NCBI RefSeq assembly: GCF_963678635.1
Contig: NC_087071.1
Location: 10,277,842 to 10,341,841, forward strand
DNA length: 64,000 bases
Reading direction: 5' to 3'
Origin: Symsagittifera roscoffensis
Taxonomy: Eukaryota > Xenacoelomorpha > Acoela > Convolutidae
In this document: in pieces, positions 1-9,783 of the stretch
Position numbering within the stretch: position 1 is the first letter of the stretch
How the letters are laid out: every line of letters begins with the position of its first letter
Notes under the pieces: model-generated
The model's database searches: none
What the model saw: only the letters and a program-made list of their open reading frames with translations
Told to the model about the DNA's origin: nothing
Translations under genes and position numbers: made by a program

Positions 1-324
1 AAAGAGGAGATTGTACCAAAAATTTTTGATTCTATTTACAGTGCTGTAAATGCAAAGTTGAAAACGAGTAACAATAAGCACCTTATTGATTTAATTTTGA
101 ACTCTCCTAGAATTAGACTAAGTCAGTCAGAAAATATCATATTAGATAATCGAGACACAAAACAATCAATTGTAGACTTTGTGAGTGCACTAAAACAAAA
201 AAATACCGACTTTCCCGATATTTACTTTACCATTTTGGAAGCAACTCAAATTCCACCTAAACTTGTTGCCAACAAGAACTCCAAAGCGAAAGACAGAGGA
301 ACTTGGATCCCTTTCAAAATCTGA
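1..324 (+). CDS. Uncharacterised Polinton-associated ORF, 5' truncated by the window edge
   Basis: The frame is open from base 1 to the stop at 322-324, about 107 residues. No sensible ATG is visible, because the start lies left of the window. It is a soluble, basic-ending protein with the pattern IYFTILEATQIPPKLVANKN near its end. Short ORFs with a similar IPxxLxxNK ending are, from memory, found next to Polinton integrases in invertebrates; their function is unknown. Its last 60 bp overlap the frame that becomes the integrase N-terminus. It could instead be the C-terminus of a longer upstream protein. Confidence 0.45.
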   Translation, partial: KEEIVPKIFDSIYSAVNAKLKTSNNKHLIDLILNSPRIRLSQSENIILDNRDTKQSIVDFVSALKQKNTDFPDIYFTILEATQIPPKLVANKNSKAKDRGTWIPFKI

Positions 325-1214
325 AAAGGTAAGTCTAAACAGATTGCATTCTAGGGGTAGAGCTGCGTACGGTTCTGTGCGAAACTTGAGTAAAGCAAGC
401 GGATTGTCAAAAAAGAAATTAGAACAGTTATTACAAACCAAGACATCGTATACAAAATTTGGTCCCCCAATCAGATGTTTTTGAAGGCTTCAAGCATTTT
501 CAAAATACATAAATGAAATTTGGTGTATGGATTTGGCATTTGTGGACAAACTAGCGAGTCAAAACAAGGGAGTCAAAATTTTATTGGTTGCTGTTGATGT
601 TTTTTCGCGATTTGTCAGAGTTGAAACAATGAAAACTAAATATGCCAATGACACTTTGCAAGCTTTCAAAAAAATGATTTCTCGAAAAAAAAACACTCCT
701 GAAAAGCTTTGGGTTGATAAAGGAACGGAATATGGAGGAATTTTCAAAAAATTTTGCAAGGAAAAAAGCATTGAAGTTTACTCGATCATGAGTGAAACAA
801 AAGCTGCATTTGCAGAGAGAGCCATTCAATCATTAAAACACATTATTTACCGCTACATAGAAGATCATGGTAAAAAATTCATTAACAAGTTGGCGCAATT
901 TGTGTCTACAATGAATTGTCGCATCAATAGATCTATTGGGAAATCACCTAGAGATGTACAATAAACCTTTAACAAGGTATAAGAAACTAAAATTCAAAGT
1001 TGGAGAAAAAGTGAGAATTTCAAAGAATGATATTCCGTTCCGAAAAGGATATAAACCACAATTTACAGATGAAATTTTTGAAATTTTGGCAGTCTCTACA
1101 AAAAAGCCTCCAATGTACATCATCAAAGATCTCGACGAAGAGGAAATTCTTGAACATTTTATGAAAAAGAGCTTAGAAAATGTTCTGATTAAAGGTAAAT
1201 CATTTTTAAACTAA
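263..1214 (+). pseudogene. Polinton integrase (DDE, rve family), broken
   Basis: It would encode the retrovirus-like integrase that inserts Polinton DNA. The N-terminal part (263-481) is basic with a helix-turn-helix-like stretch. The catalytic core holds NEIW.MDLA with the first Asp near 531, LWVDKGTEYGG with the second Asp near 717, and AAFAERAIQSLK with the Glu near 820. The C-terminal domain (about 966-1214) has FKVGEKVRISKNDIPFRKGY and a P..YIIKDLDEEE ending, typical of Polinton integrases. Breaks are an in-frame TGA at 482-484 and a frame change near 955-965 between core and C-terminal domain. The true start is unclear, because the frame opens at 263 on TTG. Confidence 0.9.
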
Positions 1215-1234
1215 ATTTTTACCGATCAGTTGTC

Positions 1235-2043
1235 ATGGATTCTTTCACTATTGAGTTGGTTTCCATTGCTTCTTTTAATTGTTATCCGAATAATAGTCTT
1301 AGTTCGTTTAAAAATTTTCTACCTGAACAAATACATTTGAAAGGAGAATGGGAGGTTGCTATTTCAGAAATATCATACCCTTCTTTCTACCAAAATGTTA
1401 CAGAGGGAAAGTTTACATTCGTAGATGGAAGAGAAAGTTCTGAGGAGAAAAGAAAGATTGTACCGATTATCCAAGTATTGTTGATATAGTTGTAGCCATG
1501 AACAACAAAATTCGAGAACGTCTAGGAGCTCAAGTTTTTGAATATAACGGAATCTATGTATCAGTAGATAAAATTACACATAAAGTTGCTGTTCATTTAC
1601 CTGAGAGTCAATCAGTGTTTATAATTCAGAGTGCTGATTTGAGCCACATTTTTGGTTGTGATTTAGAACAAAATCAAACAGGGATTATAATGAAAGGAAA
1701 AGGTCCACATTATCCTCAGTATTCTTACGACATTATAAGAATACATTCCCTAATGATATACAGTGATATTATAGAATATAACATAGTTGGTGATACAAAA
1801 ACTCCCTTATTGCGTTGTATTCCATTTATCTCCAAAGTGAAGAGTGGAGATATAATTTCTACAGGACAGTACATGAATTATCAATCCTTTACAAATTTAC
1901 AGTTTAAAAAGCTGTTGAAAAATTCTTTCCATAGTATCAAGATAGAACTAAGAGATAGTACAGGCGAAAAAATTCCTTTTGTGTCCGTAGGAATCACTCG
2001 AGTTGTTCTCTTGTTCCGCAAGATTTCGAATAATCATTTTTGA
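1235..2043 (+). pseudogene. Polinton penton-like minor capsid protein (single jelly-roll), frameshifted
   Basis: The ATG at 1235 lies 20 bp after the integrase stop. The N-terminus has MDSFTIELVS..F.CYPNNSLSSF followed by a GEWEVAISEISYP segment. The C-terminal half (1498-2043) has SDIIEYNIVGDTKTPLLR, then FHSIKIELRDSTGEKIPF and a final basic aromatic VLLFR. These blocks match the penton/minor-capsid family of Polintons and adintoviruses, where homopentamers sit at virion vertices. A frame break lies at about 1475-1500, where the first frame stops at 1489 and the second opens at 1498. Family length is about 250-280 residues, which the two halves together approximate. Confidence 0.82.
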
Positions 2044-2060
2044 TTTAAACTTCATACGAA

Positions 2061-2435
2061 ATGGTTACTCAAAATTCAGCTGATTTCCCTATTTTTTGAG
2101 GACATGCAAGACAGCGTGGAAGAGGTTTTGGAGATCTTGCACAAACTCTTGGGAGAACTGCAATCCCCTTTATTAAAAAATATATAGTCCCAGCTGCGAA
2201 AAGAATTGGGGCAGATTTGTTTGAAATCGCTGCTCCAGAGATTGGGGAAGTTGTTAGTGGACGTAAAAAACTCAAAACATTTGCAAAAGATGTGGGAACA
2301 AAAACCGTTCGGAAACAATTGGGAGATGGAAAAAAGAAATCTAAGCGTAGAACAGCTAGAACCAGATCCATTTCTCGAAAAAGTAGATCGAAAAACAGTC
2401 GCTCTCGCGAAGACATTTTTGACAATATAAAATGA
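2061..2435 (+). pseudogene. Polinton PX protein (adenovirus pX/core-like basic protein) with one premature stop
   Basis: The ATG at 2061 opens a frame that is interrupted by TGA at 2097-2099 and then runs to the stop at 2433-2435. After the stop comes RGRGFGDLAQTLGR, then a hydrophobic/amphipathic segment (IPFIKKYIVPAAKRIG), an acidic patch, and a C-terminal tail very rich in Arg, Lys and Ser (about 2320-2420). This layout is typical of the small DNA-condensing PX proteins of Polintons, which resemble adenovirus core or pVI/pX peptides. Length without the stop is about 124 residues. The capsid gene follows with a 4-bp ATGA overlap. Confidence 0.75.
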
Positions 2436-3750
2436 GTGTAAACCAAGGCCATTTTCGGTACGGGGCTTTTACAAATTCTTCATTGGAGATTTTTGATAAA
2501 GTCCCAGTTTTGGAAACAATTATGTCATCTTACACACAAGAAGTATTCACCAGTACTTCTCTGGATGAACGCAAACTGAGTTTGAATTTGAAACGGATCG
2601 TAACCTCTACTTGGATATGCGTGATACCCATCTTAGCTTAAAGCTTCAACTATTTAAAGGAAGATTGTTTGATGCTTTCAAAAAAGAAAAAGCAGAACAT
2701 AAAGCAAAATCGGAGGAAGATTCAGATGAGGAACCACAAACTTACTTAACTTATGTAAACAATCTACTTCATTCTCTATTCTAGAACTGTGAAGTTTATT
2801 CTAACAATACAATGGTTTATAAAGCCAATGGATTATATCCTCATTAGGCACAGATATCGAACGAATTCAACTCGTCAGCAGTGAGTAATAAAGGAATTCT
2901 TGCTTGTCATGGATACAGTTTTGAAGAAAATCCTGATGCATTTGATATGTATCCATTCACTGATAGAGCAAACTCCTTGGGAACAGGGATAACTTTTTCA
3001 CTCTGTGGGAGGCTCGCCATTGATTTGTTTACTTGCAAAAAACTGTTGCTACCGAATACCAAAGCTCGAATTAAACTTATTCGAGCTAGACCTAATTTTT
3101 ACATGTTATCTGATAATCCAAATGTCAGTCTGAAAATAGTTGATTGTTCGTTGTTTACTAGAAGAATTTCAGTTGCTGAACCTAATCATCAATACTTGCA
3201 ATGGAATCTGAACAGAGAACCTGCTCAATACAATTACATGGAAACTATAGCAAGAACCTTTATCATTCCATCTCGCCAAAACCAATTCATACAAGAAAAT
3301 ATATTCAATAACGCTCCAATAAGAAGAGTAGCTGTTGCAATGAATACAAATTCAGCTGTTGCAGGTTCTTTTTATGAAAATCCTTTCAATTATCAACAAT
3401 TTCATTTGAGAGAGCTTAGAATTATTCGGGGTGGAAGAGCAATTATTTCATTAGATACAACTTCTCCTTGTCGACCCTGTGTTACAACAATGAAAGCAAT
3501 GCAGTTTAACGAAGATTTTCCAGCTCTTCCTATGGAAGATTTTCACAATCATTATATTCTAGTTTTCGACTTGACTTCACTACAAGATGCCGCTGAACAC
3601 TTGCATTATCCAGAACTTAGTGGAGAAAGCTTGAGATTAGAAATGTTTTTTCAGTTTCCCTTGGAGCAAGTAACGGAAGTGATAGTCTTGGGAGAAAGAC
3701 TATCAAATGTTCTAATTGACAAATTCGGAACAGTCGCTAAAATTGTTTAG
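2432..3750 (+). pseudogene. F54H12.2-type Polinton major capsid (hexon-like) protein, broken at its N-terminal half
   Basis: The C-terminal part (2881-3750) is intact for 289 codons. It shows blocks of the invertebrate 'F54H12.2-like' family: ARIKLIRARPNFYMLSD, ENIFNNAPIRRVAVAM, NPFNYQQFHLRELRI, ILVFDLT and LRLEMFFQFPLEQVTEVIVL. The family is taken to be the double-jelly-roll capsid of Polintons/adintoviruses; that role is known for the class and inferred here. The ATG at 2432 starts a first frame that shifts at about 2575-2600. The second frame then carries TAG at 2782-2784 and 2845-2847 before the long open stretch. Total length, about 440 codons, fits the family. Confidence 0.88.
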
Positions 3751-3807
3751 TTTTTTTGAGTTTTCAGGTTCCTATAAAAATATTGTAGCTTTTTTGGACT
3801 TTTCATT

Positions 3808-4002
3808 GTGATTGTCTCTGTTCTATATATTTTGTTTTTCTTCAGACCTAAATCTCCAGAAAAAGCAGCTAATGAATGCTGTTTAATTGAAAACCCAAGG
3901 CATTTCTTCAACCTAGTCTGTAAATCAGTGTTCAACAAATTTTGTCCAGTTCACAAGTTTTGTGTATGGGACTTTGTTGATTCAGTACCTAAATTCGAGT
4001 AA
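3808..4002 (+). other. Small open stretch with a hydrophobic N-terminus between capsid and protease genes
   Basis: The frame is open for 64 codons from a GTG, with a strongly hydrophobic beginning (VIVSVLYILFFF) and several cysteines after it. There is no ATG and no recognised family. Polintons can carry small membrane-protein ORFs at such places, but chance is equally possible. Confidence 0.2.
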
Positions 4003-4092
4003 GTCAATAACTTTAGGATTTTCCATCCTAAATTACAATATCATACTTTCCATTTCTTTGATCTAGATGTAAATCAGCTAACATTTGCGAAA

Positions 4093-4492
4093 ATGGATAA
4101 TTTTTCACTTCTGCAAATTATTGAAAGAATTCCTGAACTCAGGTTTAAGTACATGGGATCTTACCCGTCTGATAAAGTACCTCAACTAACAAAATACTCT
4201 TTTGCAATTGTTATCTCAGCTCCAAGCAATGGTAGAGGGGAGCACTGGATCATGATGGCTCGATTGGATAAAACTTACTATTTTGATGATTCTTTGGGTC
4301 GGAAAAGAACAACTTATTCCTTTCTAACAAAAAAAGTATCGGCGAATGGTTCCTCGAAAGCTACGAAAAATTGATAATTTGTGTGGATTTTACGCAATTT
4401 ATTCAGCATTTCTTCTTTTTAAATTCTACCAGACAAACTTGAATAATATTCATGATGTGCATGTTTTGAATTTTATAAGTAATTTTATGTAA
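4093..4492 (+). pseudogene. Adenain-like cysteine protease of the Polinton, frameshifted before the catalytic Cys
   Basis: In adenoviruses and Polintons this C5/Ulp1-type protease matures capsid proteins. From the ATG at 4093 the frame holds the catalytic His in GRGEHWIMMARLDK (His codon 4243-4245) followed by the acidic YYFDDSLGR block (about 4276-4305). The nucleophile block LCGFYAIYSAF lies in a different frame, with the Cys codon at 4382-4384 and a stop at 4490-4492. The frame changes inside the A-run at about 4327-4336, consistent with a one-base slip. All three landmarks of the fold are present, so the identification is good although the gene is dead. Confidence 0.82.
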
Positions 4493-4929
4493 ATTTGTAG
4501 TTTTTTCATTTGTAAGTGTAAATTATGGTAGTAAGTTTACTATACGATGCAGTGATTTATATACTTTCCTTGTAATTTAAACTTTTTTTCTCAAAAAACT
4601 TGACTTTTTTTGAAGTTTGAGCTTGACTAGGTAACATATTACAGCTACACAACAAGGATAAGAAACAATTAGATAACGCACGCCAAAATTTTTCCAAAAA
4701 ATTTTTTGTCAAAACTTTCCAAATTTTTTCCCAAATTTTTTTCTAAAACTTTTCCCGACACAAAAACTCTTAATACATGGGAAACCTATAACCTATCTTA
4801 ATACATGGGAAATCTATTCCCTATCTTAATACATAGCATGGAGGACCGGGAAACCTATAACGTATCTTAATACATGGGGTCCTCCATGCTCCCCCCCACC
4901 CCCACTTCAGCCTCAACATCTACTACTAT
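4493..4929. repeat. AT-rich stretch, ~28-bp tandem repeat and 13-bp inverted repeat
   Basis: At 4770-4880 the unit CTTAATACATGGGAAACCTA recurs three to four times at roughly 27-40 bp spacing. The third unit is interrupted by AGCATGGAGGACC, whose exact reverse complement GGTCCTCCATGCT lies about 30 bp further on. The rest is AT-rich with no gene. It may mark the right boundary region of the Polinton, but I could not confirm a terminus. Confidence 0.6.
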
Positions 4930-6385
4930 CATTGTTCTGAACAAGAAATAAGTTATTATATTAATCAGTTGAAAAAGTTGACATATACAGGAATTGATGA
5001 CATCAATAATATACTAGTCAAGGCTGCAATTGTTCATCATCTGACCAAACTGATAAATTATTCTTTCAAAGCGGAAGTTTTCCAGTATTATTAAGCAGAG
5101 CCAAAATACTTCCTTTTTTCAAAACTGGATCGAAGTTAGATATGGGAGAATACAACTCGTTTCTCTGCTCATTTTTTGGAGTGAAAACATAGAAAAGTGT
5201 TTGATGTCTAGATTTATGATTAGATGGAGGAACATAAACTATTTCATTGCAAGCAATATAGGTTCAGAGCAAAACATAATACAATAGATGAAAGAGCTGA
5301 ACTTATAGAAAAAATTCGCTCTTCCAAAAAAAATGATTAATGTTCCGGTTGCTCTGATTGATTTAAAAAAGCGTTTGATACACACTGAATCATTCTATCT
5401 TAATTTAAAAATTGAGTTGTTATGGCTTGGATGCGCCATGTTCAATTTGGATGAAAAGCTATCTTTCAAATAGAGTTTAATGCGTCGAATTGATGATTGA
5501 AAAGTGTATGATCATCTTGAGCAACAGTTTATTGCGGCGTTCCCCAAGGCTCAATATTTGGTTCATTACTGTTTCTAATTTAAAAGAATGTTATTCCGTT
5601 ATCTTGTGGGAGCTGTGAAGTTTTTTCTTTTTGCAGACGATACAAACATAAATGGGTTATCTTTTGGAATTCAAATAAGTAATTGTGGCAAGGACAAAGT
5701 CTCTCAGGGGTTAGAGGTAATTTATAAAAAATCTAAAACTTTGAAAACAACACAAGTTAAAACAATAAGCAAAAGCGCTTCTAGCATTCCAAGTTTTGTT
5801 GATAACCGGAAAACTCGAAAACTTGTCTGCAAAAAATTAGGAACAAATCTAGGTTCTAAGTTTATGTTTCGTTAGCATGTCGAAACTGTTCATGCAAAGC
5901 CGTGTCACAAATGCGGAATCTTTTTCAAAATTAGGTTTTTTGTTCTTCAAAGGGTGTTACTGCGTTACAAAGAAACATATGTTAAATTTAACTTTCAAAA
6001 CGGAAACCTCATTTATGGTTGTGTCAGCGACAATGCCTTTTACCCATCCTTAATTTACAAAAGAAAATATTTCATATCACAATTTTACTGAAAAATGAAT
6101 TGGGCGCAGAAAAATCTTTAAATGTTCATGAGCTATATGTTTAAGAACTTTTGAAGTTTATATTTCATTCTTTGGTCAAACTGCATATGAGTGATTATTT
6201 AAATAGTTTTTTTGATATCATTGAGTTTAATCGAAATACCAGATCATCGAAAAATGGATTATGAAAAACCTTGATCAAGAAATAACAGAAAAGTACTCAT
6301 TGAAACAACGCGGACGTAAACTGTTCCATTTATTACAAGAAAATACTTTTGGTCCCTTAAGAGTTGCAAAGCTTGAATGAAGCAA
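4930..6385 (+). pseudogene. Degenerate non-LTR retrotransposon reverse transcriptase (CR1/L2-like LINE)
   Basis: RT blocks appear in changing frames and in the correct order: AKILPFFKTGSK..D..EY (about 5100-5155), VPVALIDLKKAFDT-like (about 5345-5385), CGVPQGSIFGSLLFLI (about 5530-5580), the catalytic box FFLFADDTN (5621-5647), and a C-terminal FNRNTRSSKN motif (about 6228-6257) followed by QRGRKLFHLL (about 6307-6337). FADD replaces the usual YADD, as in CR1/L2/Jockey-type elements. Many stops and frameshifts show it is old. The 3' end runs into the fold-back element. Confidence 0.8.
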
Positions 6386-6389
6386 AATT

Positions 6390-6707
6390 TTTAAAAGTGA
6401 TACATAGCTTGAAAGATCTCTTTATCTTGGAAAACAGCGTGCTTTCCACGTTTGTTTTTACTTGAACTCGATCTGATTTGAACAAAAGACAATACCATAT
6501 TAGGCTTTCACTACTTGTTGCATATCAATTAGTTTGGGTTCAGTTTGTAAGATACAAAGTGAACCCACACTAATTGATATGCAACAATTGCTGAAAGCCC
6601 AATATGTTACTGTCGGCTGTTCAACTCAGAATTCAAGTAATAAAAACGTGGAAAGCATGCTGTTTTCTGAGATAAAGAGATCTTTTAAGGGGTGTATCAC
6701 TTTTAAA
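6390..6707. mobile_element. Fold-back (long inverted repeat) element of about 318 bp
   Basis: Two arms of about 150 bp (6390-6540 and 6557-6707) are reverse complements with modest divergence. TTAAAAGTGATACA at the left edge pairs with TGTATCACTTTTAA at the right, and TTGTTGCATATCAATTAGT pairs with ACTAATTGATATGCAACAA near the centre. The loop is only about 15 bp. It would fold into a nearly full-length hairpin. No coding sequence. It behaves like a fold-back MITE inserted at the end of the LINE remnant. Confidence 0.85.
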
Positions 6708-7932
6708 CATCGGGCTTCGTTGGACTTGTTCAGTGGTTACAGCCGCATGGGCTGAGTTAGGTGTCCGCTATTTAAAGAGCCTCCACCCTACCCTACGGGT
6801 GTTTTGGTGTCTATAGAGATATGACACTGTTGGTAGAAACAGTAAGCAAATAGTGACCAACTTCAAAAAATTCAATTAAACGGGGAACAAGGGCCTATGA
6901 AAAAGCGTGAATTTCTGGGAAGTTTCACGCTTTTTTTGCGTGAAAATCTGGGGAAAATTTTCTTATCATGTATAATAATATAAATCGTATTTGATCGGAT
7001 TGCTGAAACGGCTGGTAATTAAAATAATCAGCTAACCAGAAGAGCGTCATTTGCGAGAATATGAAAATAAGGATTAAATTTGGATCATTATTACTAAAAT
7101 ATTTTCAACTTATTAAGTTTTGCATGATTTTCTTTGTTACGGATTTAAAAATGATAGATAAGTTTTCTAATGTCGGTTTTGTGTAAAGGACAGCCTGTGC
7201 AACCCAAGTGGGTTCGCTGGCTGTGCTCTCGGAGATATTTGTTGTATGTATCCATTGTTTTTGAATATATAGTGCTCAGTTGTTTATAACCAGTATCTCT
7301 TGAGAAATAAATCTTCTTCGTCTTCTTTTTCTTCTACCTCCCCCTCCCTTCTCCCCTCTGTTTCAGATTTTCTAATTTACAGTTGTTTTGAGTGTTTTCA
7401 TGGCTAAACGCGTGGTTTTACGAAATAAACTATGAAAAAACAATCGGTTCACAAGAATTGGTCAGTTCCTTCTGCAATTTAGTTTTTAAACTTAAAATTC
7501 AAATAAGGGGGGTAAATAGACTTTGTTTGCTTAAAACCCATAAATTGCTCAACAGTAAATCATCTAATATACCATCTGAAAACAATACTTGGTGTATAAA
7601 ATGAGAAAATTAAACATGTGCGAACAGTTATTTAAAGAAATAAAGTGATTAACATAACAGATTAAAAACAACACTTAGCACTTGAAAAAAACTCAGCGCT
7701 TTCAACCATCTGTTTGTAATAGATATTTCCTGCATAATTTCAATGACATTAGCATTTCAGACCAAACTTTTCAAAAGTTTCAGTAAAACTTGAACCGAAA
7801 CAGTAAATTTGTGGTTTTCTCCAGAAAAGATCCCATATGCAGACGAAGTCGAGTACGTGTTGTTGTCTCCCTTCTTGACTTCCTTTATGGCCCTGCTGTT
7901 TGACGAAATATGGATAACATACTGTGACTGTA
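6708..7932. other. No gene; contains a LINE-like 3' tail
   Basis: The stretch 7185-7340 reads like the 3' end of a CR1/L2-type element: a hairpin-like GCCTGTGCAACCCAAGTGGG...GGCTGTGC, a T-rich stretch, AGAAATAAATC and a CTTCTTCGTCTTCTTTTTC tail. A short hairpin with AAAAAGCGTG and its complement CACGCTTTTTT lies at about 6900-6940. The remainder is AT-rich with no supported coding sequence. Confidence 0.4.
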
Positions 7933-8060
7933 GAGGAACTTAGCATAGTGGTAAGGCGTTCACTTTGGAATCATCCGATCGTGTCTTCGATCCCATGCCA
8001 TGGCAATGATAGTGTGTGAGGACGAGCTCTCACTTGACCTCTAGCTTCAGGTATACCACA
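7933..8060 (+). repeat. tRNA-derived SINE head
   Basis: A pol III A-box-like TAGCATAGTGGTAAGGCG (7941-7958) is followed about 25 bp later by a B-box-like GTCTTCGATCCC (7983-7994), which is tRNA spacing. The flanking arms do not pair as an acceptor stem and the sequence continues into unrelated DNA. It is therefore better read as a tRNA-derived SINE than a working tRNA gene. Confidence 0.55.
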
Positions 8061-9783
8061 ACCTGAACAAACTGGGCTGCAATAGACGTGAAAGTCCTAG
8101 ATGCAAAAAACGGCCTTTACCTGCAAAAAACAGCTTCGCTCAACAAAATAACACAGTCGGGAATGTGGGGAGATTATAAAAAGGGACTATTTTCGACAGG
8201 ACTGGTAAGACCTACTGATAGATATGAGGCAATTCACAGGAACTACATTATGTGTCAATTGAGGTCATGGCTACAAAAAAGAAGTTTCCTCTACTCACAA
8301 TTGATGCTTACTTCCTTCTGTGTTCGCTGGTGATTCATAAGTTTATGTCATCAATGAAAAAGATTCATTGCAACTTTTGAACTATTTTGCTGTTGGAGAT
8401 AAAAAAAGGACATCTGACAGATCCGGCATAAACTAAACTACCATCTGTATCACGGGCCAAAAAATTATCTGAGGTCGTATTAAAATGATGTTTAACATTA
8501 TTTTCATCCATATATTTTATTTTCATATTTCAATTTAACTCAAGCATCAATTTGTGCCGCTGAAATGTTTCAATATTTGCAAAAAAATTTGTGAAAAAAA
8601 TTTTGGCAATTTTTGATGATAATTTTGCTCTCGGTTTCGAATATTACACTGATGAGTGAGCTTTAAAAATGTTTTAAGTCAAGATGATCGAAGAATTAAA
8701 ACAACCCAACTCTTAAAAACTGAAACTATTGACATGTACATGCTCATTATTTAGTGCATTCAACCAATATCCTAAAATGGTCTTACTTCAACAATATGCA
8801 TTTTTCCGGCTTGTCTCCATCCTGAAAATTATGAATGAAATCTCGCTCCAAAGGCTGCTATAGAGAAGTAAAGACTTTTTCCACCAGAAAAGGCTGTCGT
8901 AAAATACTAACTTAAATTACGACCCTTTGCAAAAAAAATGGAAATATGAACAGAGAAGGCTCATCGGCACTTATTGTTGCAAATATGAAACACTATGTTT
9001 AGAAAATGTTTACACAAATAAAGGGTAGTAGATTACAGGTCTTAGTTAAAATCTCTTGCATGTGCTCTTACAAACAAAAACTGCAAAATTGGATTGGTTT
9101 TCTTATTTTTCCCGCTTGCTGATATCTTCCTTCACTGTGTTAAAAAAGAACTTCCTGCCAAACTTCGTCAAAGACAAACTAGTGGCAATCCTTTCTCAGT
9201 GAGAAAACTCAATTTACGAAAGTTTAATAAAGAGAAGTTCCTAATTTGAAATTTCAAATAGGTTGGATTATCAGCAAGGGTTATCAGCAAAACGCAACAA
9301 AGTTAAAATCTTCCATTATCATAAAATTTTTCTGATTGTTTTTCGTTTACCATCAATAATTTTAATTCCAGTGTTTTTGCGCCGCGCCAATCAAACCTAT
9401 TTTTTGATTAAACACCGAAACAGCAAACTCATTTGAAAAAAGAAAAAATTTTGTGAGTTCTCAATACATATATTCAAATTTATCACTTGGAAATCGAATC
9501 ATGATTCATATATTTTAGAACTCACGAGACTTTTGACTCCTTCGGATGATTTTCTTTTAGGTTGATTCAACTGGAATCATTCATTTTTTTTTGTGGAGGG
9601 ACAAACTGTCGGAGGATCAAATGATTTCAAATCACTCTACAGGTAAAAAAAAAATTGGACGCCTTCGACAGCTGCCAAAGAAACTGAAAGTCATCAAGTT
9701 GTCTCCTCTAGTTTTGTAGAAAAAACCAAAGACAGTTAACTGAAGACGGCATATACAGCTTTCCTGTACAAGACAGCATTCGG
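8061..9783. other. No recognisable gene
   Basis: AT-rich DNA with homopolymer runs. Short open stretches such as 8088-8333 have no recognisable motif. The part adjoining 9784 might include further decayed BEL/Pao sequence, but I could not place any reverse transcriptase motif here. Confidence 0.4.

Larger units (their letters stand above)
1..4492 (+). mobile_element. Decayed Polinton/Maverick (adintovirus-like) element, left end outside window
   Basis: Six consecutive plus-strand ORFs or pseudogenes follow the order known for Polintons: integrase, penton-like minor capsid, PX, major-capsid-like protein and adenain-like protease. Spacing is tight: about 20 bp between integrase and penton, and PX and capsid overlap as ATGA. 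Neither DNA polymerase B nor the packaging ATPase is visible, so they either lie left of base 1 or are lost. Each recognisable gene has at least one frameshift or in-frame stop, so this copy cannot make a full protein set. I did not find a convincing terminal inverted repeat after the protease. The next 400 bp are AT-rich, followed by a small tandem repeat. Confidence 0.9.

Noticed and set aside
2097-2847. Stop-codon recoding in the Polinton
   Set aside because: Stops are of both TGA and TAG type and are accompanied by frameshifts, which points to decay.
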